64,000 nucleotides of DNA from Sphingopyxis macrogoltabida (GTDB lineage Bacteria > Pseudomonadota > Alphaproteobacteria > Sphingomonadales > Sphingomonadaceae). The notes beneath the pieces were generated by a model that had not been told where the DNA came from, searched no databases, and worked only from the letters and a program-made list of their open reading frames with translations. The translations under genes were made by a program, and so were the position numbers. Shown one piece after another: positions 55,198 through 64,000 of the stretch. The DNA is taken from positions 3,534,501-3,598,500 of the forward strand of contig NZ_CP009429.1 of NCBI RefSeq assembly GCF_001314325.1, in the 5' to 3' direction. The first letter of the stretch is position 1. Each line of letters opens with the position of its first letter.

Positions 55198-56018
55198 TAG
55201 AGTTCTTCTCGGCCGTACCGCGGGTCGAGTAGAAGGGGACGCGGTCGATATAGCCGCCGTCGCGGCGGTAATAGCCGCTGGCGCGGAAGGCCAACTTGTC
55301 CTGGACGATCGGACCGCCGACCGCGGCACCGATTTCATAGGACGGATCGCCGCCCTCGGTGAAGGCGAGTTCGGCGCGCGCATTGCCGGTGAACTTGTCC
55401 AGCGTCGGCTTTGCAGTGATGAAACGCACCGCACCGCCCATCGCGCTCGATCCAAACAGCGTGCCCTGCGGTCCGCGCAGAACCTCGACGCGTTCGAGAT
55501 CGTAAAGCGCCGGCGAGAAGAAGCTCATCAGCACGAGCGAGCGGATGTGAACCGGCGTATCGTCGATATAGATACCGGTCATGGTCGCGCCGACCGACGA
55601 TTGCAGGCCGCGGATCGCAATATACCGGATGCCCGAAAAGCCCTGCGTCAGATTGACGCCGGGGGTGTTGCGGGCAAGATCCTCGACGCTGCGAATACCC
55701 TTTTGATCGAGCGTCTCCTGGCTGTAGGCCGCGATGCTGAGCGGCACGTCAAGCACCGTTTCCTCGCGCCGGGTCGCGGTGACGATGATGTCATTGTCCG
55801 ACCGCGGCCGTTCGTCGGCAGCAGTACGTCCGCTCTCGCCCGGCGCCGCCTGCGCCGCGTCCGCGGCCTCTGCGGCATCGACCGTCTCTGCAAACGCCGC
55901 GACCGGGTAGCTCAGCGCCAGCGCCGAAATTCCGGCAATCCAATATTTCTTTCCGTAGTTCATACTATCCCCCTAGTATATTAATTAAAATATTGATTTA
56001 ACAAACTAAAACTTCAAT

Positions 56019-59000
56019 TTATTCGATTGCCAGGACGTTGTCGTCGGTGTTGCGGTCGATATATTTGAGGTAAGGATCCAGCCCGACGAACAGCGGCTTT
56101 GCGTTCACGACCAGGGTGATCTTGCGTTTCCCGGTCGTCAGGCGCTGCGATTGCATCGACAGGACATTGGCTTTTCCGAACCCCTTGGCGCTCGGGTTGG
56201 CGGTGAAGACGCCGACGTCGATCATCGCGTCCAGCGGCGCATCGGTCTCGACGCCCTTGCCGTCGGCGTAACGCTTGTGCGCCTCGACGGTCATCGTCAC
56301 GGTCCACTTGCCGTCCGGACGGCGGCTCGCCTGCGCGCCGGCGACCTTGAAGTCGTACAGCGTGATGTGCTGGAAGGAGTCGGTGATCAGTTGCTGTTGC
56401 TGCGGCGTCTTCGCCTCGGCGCGGAGCAGGTCGACCAGATGGCGGCCGGTCGGATAGGGCGGACCCTTGAACGCGAACTGCTGGACCAATGTGCGCAGCG
56501 CGCGGTTGACCTCGGCCTCACCCAGCTGGTCCTTGAGCAGGTACATGATGTTACCGCCCTTCTGGTAGCGGACATAGGCCTGCTCCTGCACCCGCTCGAG
56601 CGTCGGTTCGGCGACATTCTCCTTGCCGCGCGTCATGAGATAACCGTCCATGCCGCGCTTCAGGAACTTGCGGATCATCGCGTCGCCGTAGCGCTTCTCC
56701 ATCACCATGATCGCCGAATATTGGGCGAGCGTTTCCGACAGGACGGTGCTGCCCTCCATGTCGGCACCGGTCACCTGGTGGAACCACCACTGGTGCGCCA
56801 GTTCGTGCGCGGTGACATAGGCGATGAAGTCGACGCCGTCCTTGTCATCGATCTTGGTGATGAACCCGGCACCTTCCGAATAGGGCACGGTGCCCGGGAA
56901 CGCCTGCGCGAAATTATTGTAGACCGGGAATTCGATGACGCGGAACTGCTTGAACTGGTACGGGCTGAAATTCGTCGAATAATAGGCCAGCCCGTCCTTC
57001 GCGATGTCGACGAACCGGTCGACGTTATAGGTGTGCGTCGGGTGGTAATAGATTTCGATCCCGATGCCGTTCCACTCGTCCTTGCGCACCGCATATTTGG
57101 CCGCGTTGATCGAGAAGAAGTTGAGGATCGGCGCCTCGGTGCGGAAGCGCGCGATCTGGCGGCCGCCCTTCACTTCGCGCGAGATGCGCTGGCCGGGCGC
57201 CACGAGCACCTGGTCGACCGGACCGCGCACCGTCACGTCGGCGTTCACATAATCGCTGTCGTGGCGCAGGTAGGTGAAGGCACGGGCATGCTCGTCCTCG
57301 AGCTTGCTGAGCTTGAGATCGGGGTCGAGCCCGTATTTGCGCCGCGTCGCGCGATCCTGCAGCAGCGGCCAGCGCGACACGCCGAGGTTCGGCGTCAGCG
57401 CGAAATTGTTGAGGAAGGTGCCGTTACCGACGATCCGGTCCTCGTTGCCCGAGTTGCGGAACCCGCGCTGCTCGCGCAGCGTCTCGAACCGCACTTCGCG
57501 CTTCTCGCCCGGCGCCATCGGCTTGTCATAGGTATAGACGCGGAAATTATAGTCCTTGAGTTCCTTCGTCAGCCGCGCGCCCGGCACGTCGAGCGACAGC
57601 ATCTTGATGCCCGGCTCGATCGTCGTGCCGAGGAAGCTCTTCGAGACCGACGGATGCGCCCATTGCAGATAGACCTGGCTGATCGGCTTGCCGGACCTGT
57701 TCTCGATGACATAGCTGCCGCGCGTGACCGCCCGCAATTGGTCGGGATAAAGGTCGACGTCGAGCGTCATGTCGGTGATGTGCGGCTGCGAATGCGCCTC
57801 ATAGGGCAGCAGCGCCTTTTCGTAATTCGCCGCCCAATGCTGGCTTTCGTTGAACGTCGGGAAGTCGTTCAGGACATAGTTGTTGTAATAGATCCAGCTC
57901 CCGACCGCGACCATCACCGCCACCGCGACACCGGTGATCGCACCGGCGCGTCCGGCCAGCCGCTGCGGAAGGCGGCGGATGCGCACCTTGAGCGGCGCCG
58001 ACGCGCCGCGCCGCCACAGGCCCCACGCCAGCACGGCGAGGATGACCGCGCCCGCCGCCCAATAGAGACGATACCAGGCCGCATAGCCCGCATATTGGCC
58101 GAGGCCGTTCATGTCCGACAGCGGCATCGGCGAGGTGGTGGCATAGATGTAGAGATGGCTCTCGAAGCCCATCGTCGGCAGCATCGATTCCGCGACGAAA
58201 TAGAGCAGCATGATCAGCAGGCCGACGAACTTGTGCGGCGCCAGCGTCTGCACGAACACGGCAAGCACCGCGTACATCACCATGGTCAGGAACCAGGGCG
58301 CGAGGAACCAGGTAAAATAATGGCCATATTCGATCGCGGTGAAGCCCTTGAGCCATTGCACGGCAATCGCGGCGACAATCGACATCAGCCCCATCGCAAG
58401 CAGGATGACGCAGATTGCGAGAATCTTCGGGACCATGAAGGCCCAGTCGGGCGATGGGGTCGAATCGACGATCTCGTGCATCCGCCGCTCGCGGTCGCGC
58501 CACACCAGCTCGCCGGCATAGAAGGCGGCGATGAACAGCGGGATCGTCACGAACTGCTCGTGCAGCGCCTTGATCATCACGCGCGTGACCGGGTGGATCA
58601 CGGTCACCGTGTCATCGCCGGCGAGCCACAGGCCGATCACCTGGTTCAGGAAGGCGAAGCCGAGCAGGACGATGAACACCGGGCTGCGGAGCACGCCGAG
58701 TATTTCGAAGCGGGTCAGCGCAGCGAGCGGCCCCCAGCCCAGCCCGCGATCGGTCGGCGGCGGCGGCGCGGCCGTCGAGACGACTGCCTGCGCGGACTCA
58801 TCTTCGTTCGACTTGCCGCGTGCCGGGCGCCGGTCGGCGCGCGTCGCAAAGCCGGTGCGGATGAAGGAACGCCACGCCAGCGCCAGGAAGCCCAGCCCTA
58901 ACGCCAGCCAGATCGCGCGGCTTTGCAGGATCAGACCCGCGAACGGCGGCAACAACAGGTTGCGGTCGTTGGCGGTCCAGTTCTTGGTGGCATAAGCGAG

Positions 59001-59642
59001 CGACGAAAGCCCGAACGGATCGCTCAGCGTCGAAAGCGCCCCGAATTCGGGGCGCCCGAGATAGATGCGGGTAAAGAGATAGATAGCGAGAACGACGAGC
59101 GCCCCGACATAGGTCGCCACCAGCGAGCGGGTGATCGTCGACAGCGCGAAAAAGCCCGCCGACAGCAGGAACAGTGTCGGCAAACAGAATAGCGCATAGG
59201 CGTAGAGATAGTCGCCGATATTGATCGGCCCGATCGTTTCCGGATCGAGCCCCGGCATGAATATCGCCGCCAGCAAGCCGAGCGGCACGCTGAAGAAAGC
59301 GAGCGACGCAGCGGCGAAGCCGCCGGTGAAGCGGCCGAACAGATAGTTGAACTTCGACAGCCGCGTCGCCTGGATGATCGGTCCGAAGCCGGTTTCGTCA
59401 TCACGCAGCACCACGCCGGCGACGAAGGCGACGACGATGAACATCGCGAAGATCGACCAGATCGTCGATTGCATCGCGATCGCGAACGGCGCGTTGCGGA
59501 ACACCTGACCGCCCCAGCCGATGCGGATGTCGTCGGACACCACCATGCCGAAGGCGAGCAGGAAGAAGACGATGAACGTCCCCCAGAACATGGGCGAGCG
59601 AAGCTGGTATTTCAGCTCGAATGCAGCGACGTGGCCAAACAT
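56019..59642 (-). CDS. ABC transporter permease fused to an M1-family aminopeptidase
   Basis: This 1207-residue inner-membrane protein has two ABC-2-type permease blocks (from MFGHVAAFELKYQLRSPMFWG and from LTRFEILGVLRSPVFIVLLG), together about 12 helices. A periplasmic M1-like peptidase domain follows from about residue 650. The zinc site is HELAH at 946-950 with the third ligand Glu970 in LSETLAQYS; the spacing is 19 residues, not the usual 18. PYSEGAGFITKID precedes it. Such fusions are found with an ABC ATPase and have little biochemical study. ATG 59642 lies 10 bp after the ATPase stop. With the TonB receptor and acylase downstream, export-coupled or uptake-coupled peptide cleavage is plausible. 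Confidence 0.92.
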   Translation of the reverse strand: MFGHVAAFELKYQLRSPMFWGTFIVFFLLAFGMVVSDDIRIGWGGQVFRNAPFAIAMQSTIWSIFAMFIVVAFVAGVVLRDDETGFGPIIQATRLSKFNYLFGRFTGGFAAASLAFFSVPLGLLAAIFMPGLDPETIGPINIGDYLYAYALFCLPTLFLLSAGFFALSTITRSLVATYVGALVVLAIYLFTRIYLGRPEFGALSTLSDPFGLSSLAYATKNWTANDRNLLLPPFAGLILQSRAIWLALGLGFLALAWRSFIRTGFATRADRRPARGKSNEDESAQAVVSTAAPPPPTDRGLGWGPLAALTRFEILGVLRSPVFIVLLGFAFLNQVIGLWLAGDDTVTVIHPVTRVMIKALHEQFVTIPLFIAAFYAGELVWRDRERRMHEIVDSTPSPDWAFMVPKILAICVILLAMGLMSIVAAIAVQWLKGFTAIEYGHYFTWFLAPWFLTMVMYAVLAVFVQTLAPHKFVGLLIMLLYFVAESMLPTMGFESHLYIYATTSPMPLSDMNGLGQYAGYAAWYRLYWAAGAVILAVLAWGLWRRGASAPLKVRIRRLPQRLAGRAGAITGVAVAVMVAVGSWIYYNNYVLNDFPTFNESQHWAANYEKALLPYEAHSQPHITDMTLDVDLYPDQLRAVTRGSYVIENRSGKPISQVYLQWAHPSVSKSFLGTTIEPGIKMLSLDVPGARLTKELKDYNFRVYTYDKPMAPGEKREVRFETLREQRGFRNSGNEDRIVGNGTFLNNFALTPNLGVSRWPLLQDRATRRKYGLDPDLKLSKLEDEHARAFTYLRHDSDYVNADVTVRGPVDQVLVAPGQRISREVKGGRQIARFRTEAPILNFFSINAAKYAVRKDEWNGIGIEIYYHPTHTYNVDRFVDIAKDGLAYYSTNFSPYQFKQFRVIEFPVYNNFAQAFPGTVPYSEGAGFITKIDDKDGVDFIAYVTAHELAHQWWFHQVTGADMEGSTVLSETLAQYSAIMVMEKRYGDAMIRKFLKRGMDGYLMTRGKENVAEPTLERVQEQAYVRYQKGGNIMYLLKDQLGEAEVNRALRTLVQQFAFKGPPYPTGRHLVDLLRAEAKTPQQQQLITDSFQHITLYDFKVAGAQASRRPDGKWTVTMTVEAHKRYADGKGVETDAPLDAMIDVGVFTANPSAKGFGKANVLSMQSQRLTTGKRKITLVVNAKPLFVGLDPYLKYIDRNTDDNVLAIE

Positions 59643-59652
59643 GTCCGGTCCC

Positions 59653-60531
59653 TCAGGCGGCGCGGCGCAGCGGCAGCAGGGTCGAGAAATAGACGTCTTC
59701 GAGATCGCCCTCGGCGGCCGCGAACCCGTTGCCCGGATTATTGTCGGCAAGCACGTGGATCACCGTACGGCCCGACGCGAGGCGGGTCGCGATGATGTCG
59801 TACTGCGCGCGGTGCGCGTCGAGTTCGTGCTTGTCGATCGTCTTGGTCCACACGCGGCCCTTGACCTGCGCCACCAGTTCATCCGGCGAACCGGTGGTGA
59901 TGATCTTGCCGCCCGCGATGATCGCTGCATTCTGGCAGAGGTCGGCGATGTCCTGCACGATATGCGTCGAGAAGATCACGACGATATTTTCTGCGACTTC
60001 CGACAGGAGGTTCAGGAAGCGGTTGCTTTCCTCCGGATCGAGACCCGCGGTCGGCTCGTCGACGATGACGAGGCGCGGCTGGCCGATCAGGGCCTGCGCG
60101 ATCCCGAAACGCTGGCGCATGCCGCCCGAAAAACCGGCCACCGCCTTGTTGCGCACGCTCCACAGATTGACCTGGTTGAGCAGCGTCGCCACCGCATCGC
60201 GGCGCTCGCCGCGGTTGCTATATCCCTTGAGCACCGCAAGATGATCGAGCATGTCCCACGCCGAAACGCGCGGATAGACACCAAAATCCTGCGGCAGATA
60301 ACCCAGCGTCCGCCGCAGTGCGTCGGGATCGGCGAGGACGTCGATCGCATCGAACCGGATCGCTCCCGAGGTCGGGACCTGCAGGGTCGCGATCGTCCGC
60401 ATCAGCGTCGACTTGCCCGCGCCATTCGGCCCCAGCAGTCCGAACATCCCGGCCGGGACATTCAGCGAGACCGAGTCGAGGGCACGCGTCCCGTTCGGAT
60501 AGACGTGGGTAAGATTCTCGATCTGGAGCAT
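59653..60531 (-). CDS. ABC transporter ATP-binding protein
   Basis: This 292-residue ATPase has Walker A LLGPNGAGKSTLMR, the Q-loop LGYLPQDFGVYP, signature FSGGMRQRFGIAQAL, Walker B LVIVDEPTAGLD and switch His in FSTHIVQDI. It is of the DRA/CcmA type that pairs with ABC-2 permeases. A C-terminal segment (VWTKTIDKHELDAHRAQYDI) is typical of ATPases associated with the permease/M1 fusions. It is first in the operon, 10 bp before the fusion gene, behind an A+T-rich region with two palindromes. Confidence 0.95.
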   Translation of the reverse strand: MLQIENLTHVYPNGTRALDSVSLNVPAGMFGLLGPNGAGKSTLMRTIATLQVPTSGAIRFDAIDVLADPDALRRTLGYLPQDFGVYPRVSAWDMLDHLAVLKGYSNRGERRDAVATLLNQVNLWSVRNKAVAGFSGGMRQRFGIAQALIGQPRLVIVDEPTAGLDPEESNRFLNLLSEVAENIVVIFSTHIVQDIADLCQNAAIIAGGKIITTGSPDELVAQVKGRVWTKTIDKHELDAHRAQYDIIATRLASGRTVIHVLADNNPGNGFAAAEGDLEDVYFSTLLPLRRAA

Positions 60532-60996
60532 TAGGGTCCCCGCAGAAATGATAATTAGAGAGATATTCCGACCGTAAATTCCTGAAAGATTCAGAAGTAT
60601 CTATTATTATTACTTTTTATTACTTCACGGCTTTAGGTACGCTTGCAATACAAGCGTCGGGTTCCCTGTAAACGGGAACAATGGCACCTCTCTGACTTTT
60701 ATTGGTAACATCTTGCTGCACCAAAATGGCGCGACGCAAAACACAGTAATTCTGGTCCGTAGCACCAGATAGGCTAAGGGTACGGTCGTCGCGCAATCTG
60801 GCTGCCCCGGGATGCCGCGGATGACGCAGCGCGGGGCGCGAGCACCGGCTCGCGCCCCGCCTCGGCAGGAGGTTTTCGGACGTTTCAAGACAGGCAGGGC
60901 GGTCGCCGGCCAGCGGGTTTCGCGCGCCCGGCCGATCGCGACCGAGACCGATAAAAACAGGGCGTCAGGGGCCCGTGTTTGCCTATCTTCGCGGCG
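60532..60996. promoter_or_regulatory. 465-bp intergenic region with two perfect palindromes upstream of the ABC/M1 operon
   Basis: The part next to the ATPase start is unusually A+T-rich for this genome (ATAATTAGAGAG, CTATTATTATTACTTTTTATTAC). Then come ACGCTTG-CAATA-CAAGCGT (60639-60657) and GTTCCC-TGTAAAC-GGGAAC (60661-60679), two adjacent perfect inverted repeats, 108-148 bases upstream of the start. They are good operator candidates. I see no supported gene in this region; the rest leads to the end of the GlcG-like gene. Confidence 0.6.
60831..60860. terminator. Strong hairpin downstream of the GlcG-like gene
   Basis: GCGGGGCGCGAGC-ACCG-GCTCGCGCCCCGC is a perfect 13-bp stem with a tetraloop, 137 bases past the stop of the minus-strand GlcG-like gene. 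There is no clear U-tract on the minus strand. It probably ends or protects the 3' end of the quinoprotein operon transcript. Confidence 0.65.
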
Positions 60997-61482
60997 CTAT
61001 TTGGCGCCAGACGCCGCTGCGTCGAGACCCGATTTGGCGACAGCCTCGTCGTCCTGCGCCGACCCGCCGCTGACTCCGATGCCGCCGACGATCCGGTCGC
61101 CGCGCATGATCGGGACGCCGCCGCCGACCAGCGCTGCGCCCGGCACCGACAGCAGCGATGGCTTCCCGCCATCGGCCAACTGCTCGAGGATCGAGGTCGG
61201 CGCGCCGATCGCCGCCGCAGTCGCGGCCTTTTTTTCGGCAAGCGCAAGGTTGATGAAGGAAGAGCCGTCCATCCGGTACGACAGAATGACCCGGCCTTCG
61301 CGGTTGACGACGACGATCGCCATGTTGAGCCCCTTTTCAGTCGCGGTCCGCTGGGCACGTCCGGCAATCGCCTGCGCGTCGGCCAGACCGACCATCGCAT
61401 CGCCGGGTTCGGCAACGGCCGGCACCGCGGCCGAAACGGACAGGCACGCCGCAACCGCGGCCGAAAACAAGATTCGGGTCAT
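60997..61482 (-). CDS. Secreted GlcG/HbpS-like heme-binding-fold protein
   Basis: This 161-residue protein begins with a signal peptide (MTRILFSAAVAACLSVSAAVPAVAE) and then a single GlcG/HbpS domain: AIAGRAQRTATEKGLNMAIVVVNREGRVILSYRMDGS, and PIMRGDRIVGGIGVSGGSAQDDE. HbpS binds heme extracellularly; many GlcG-like proteins sit beside quinoprotein dehydrogenases. ATG 61482 has GAGGA 9-10 bases upstream and follows the dehydrogenase stop (61494) by 11 bases, so the two are probably coupled. Confidence 0.9.
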   Translation of the reverse strand: MTRILFSAAVAACLSVSAAVPAVAEPGDAMVGLADAQAIAGRAQRTATEKGLNMAIVVVNREGRVILSYRMDGSSFINLALAEKKAATAAAIGAPTSILEQLADGGKPSLLSVPGAALVGGGVPIMRGDRIVGGIGVSGGSAQDDEAVAKSGLDAAASGAK

Positions 61483-61493
61483 TGGATCGATCC

Positions 61494-63587
<2,094 letters not shown>

Positions 63588-63644
63588 GACCGAAATCCCT
63601 TCATTCATCCTCGAACACCATCAAACTTCCGAAAAATACCAACG

Positions 63645-63932
63645 TCAGCTTCGGCCACGACCGCCGAGCATGTTTTTGATCTTCTGGAACACCGAAATCC
63701 CGAACACGGCGGTGCAGGTCCAGAAGGCACCCTCGGTCACCACGGCCGCAGCGGTGACCGCCCCGACCCGCTGGCCCAGTGTAGGTTCGAACAGCAGCAG
63801 AAAGGCGCCGACCGCGATCCAGCTCAGCACCGCAAGCCCGATGACCGAAAAGGCGATGGTGCGGCCGAAGCGCCCGTGCAGGACGCCAGTCTTGGCCGGG
63901 CCGGCCGGCGGCGGATTAACCGGATCGTTCAT
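63645..63932 (-). CDS. Small two-helix membrane protein, function unknown
   Basis: This 95-residue protein starts at ATG 63932 with GAGGAG 6-7 bases upstream. It has two predicted membrane helices (IAFSVIGLAVLSWIAVGAFLLL and VTAAAVVTEGAFWTCTAVFGI) and a basic C-terminus (FQKIKNMLGGRGRS). I do not recognise a family. It overlaps no gene but is tightly placed after the gene entering from the right end and 57 bp before the quinoprotein gene, so it may help anchor or electron-couple the dehydrogenase. Confidence 0.8.
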   Translation of the reverse strand: MNDPVNPPPAGPAKTGVLHGRFGRTIAFSVIGLAVLSWIAVGAFLLLFEPTLGQRVGAVTAAAVVTEGAFWTCTAVFGISVFQKIKNMLGGRGRS

Positions 63933-63942
63933 GGCCAACTCC

Positions 63943-64000
63943 TCACCAGACCCGGATACGTTTTTCGGGCGCGAGATACAGTTTGTCGCCGGGCTTCACG
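63943..64000 (-). CDS. C-terminal end of an upstream gene (cut by the window)
   Basis: The minus-strand frame reads VKPGDKLYLAPEKRIRVW and then TGA at 63943-63945, ten bases before the start of the small membrane protein gene. Only 18 codons are visible. The look of a protein end and the tight spacing support a real gene in the same operon. Its identity cannot be told. Confidence 0.6.
   Translation of the reverse strand, partial: VKPGDKLYLAPEKRIRVW

Larger units (their letters stand above)
52575..55963 (-). pseudogene. TonB-dependent receptor disrupted by an IS5-family element
   Basis: The N-terminal part (55963 to 55200) has a signal peptide (MNYGKKYWIAGISALALSYPVAAFA), a TonB-box-like DIIVTATRREE, and a plug domain (VPLSIAAYSQETLDQKG, IRGLQSSVGATMTG, ERVEVLRGPQGTLFGSSAMGG). 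The barrel part (54327 to 52575) ends TFGITAGYRF. Removing the IS and one TA joins GTAEKN to SNSNRTMVFNGS in frame and gives 838 codons with no stop. The break is thus recent and could revert. GGGGGAT precedes the ATG. It lies 55 bp after the ABC/M1 gene in the same direction. Its loss would block the proposed import route. Confidence 0.93.

Noticed and set aside
56151..58901. A 916-codon open frame on the plus strand
   Set aside because: It is antisense to the M1/permease fusion gene, is dominated by Arg, Asp, His and Val as mirror frames in high-G+C DNA are, and shows no domain.
60625..60888. 87-codon minus-strand frame in the ABC operon upstream region
   Set aside because: It spans two palindromes, a strong hairpin and A+T-rich promoter-like DNA and has no protein-like features.

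Overview
The window looks like a chromosomal segment of a sphingomonad (alphaproteobacterium; Sphingopyxis or a close relative is my guess). The basis is high G+C, several TonB-dependent receptors, a quinohemoprotein alcohol dehydrogenase, and the intergenic inverted repeat CGTCATCCCGGC..GCCGGGATNTC that is common in this group. Genus is inference only. I saw no rRNA, tRNA or CRISPR array.

Region 1 (1-13.7 kb) is a catabolic locus for an aromatic, probably nitrogen-bearing, compound. A minus-strand operon encodes a Rieske oxygenase, a glutamine-synthetase-like ligase, a feruloyl-CoA-synthetase-like ligase and a DUF4863 (hydroxylaminobenzoate lyase-like) protein. A plus-strand operon encodes a TonB receptor, a secreted amidohydrolase and an aromatic-acid MFS permease. 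IclR and LysR regulators lie between them. The same perfect palindrome, TGTTCG-N5-CGAACA, precedes both operons, so one regulator (most likely the IclR protein) probably controls uptake and breakdown together. A partial ornithine-cyclodeaminase-family gene opens the window.

Region 2 (13.7-22.2 kb) is accessory DNA. It holds a patatin, a secreted M20 amidohydrolase, a HisN-like phosphatase, a small Xre controller with C-box-like operators, a divergent restriction-endonuclase-like gene broken by an IS256-family element, a DUF5681 gene overlapping a ParB/DNA-methyltransferase gene, and an AT-richer tract with repeated TTCCCTG motifs.

Region 3 (22.2-46.7 kb) is mostly housekeeping and metabolism: murA, an alpha/beta hydrolase, a DMT exporter, threonine aldolase, an unknown glycine-rich membrane protein, argG, a Sel1-repeat protein, a DUF1579-like/WYL pair sharing a palindromic operator, a PaoABC-type periplasmic molybdenum aldehyde oxidoreductase with XdhC and MocA maturation factors, a large DUF2339 membrane protein, alanine dehydrogenase, an amino-acid permease, a CocE/NonD hydrolase and a LysR regulator.

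Region 4 (46.9-60.5 kb) is rich in peptide and amide hydrolysis. It has proline iminopeptidase on the plus strand and, on the minus strand, an ABC ATPase, an ABC permease fused to an M1 aminopeptidase, a TonB receptor, an Ntn-type acylase, a CPBP protease and a DmpA/BapA-type peptidase. The receptor is split by an 870-bp IS5-family element whose exact removal would restore an 838-codon frame. I read this as uptake and degradation of, or resistance to, an acylated peptide.

Region 5 (61-64 kb) encodes a secreted GlcG/HbpS-like protein, a lipoprotein quinohemoprotein alcohol dehydrogenase, a small two-helix membrane protein, and the last codons of an upstream gene.
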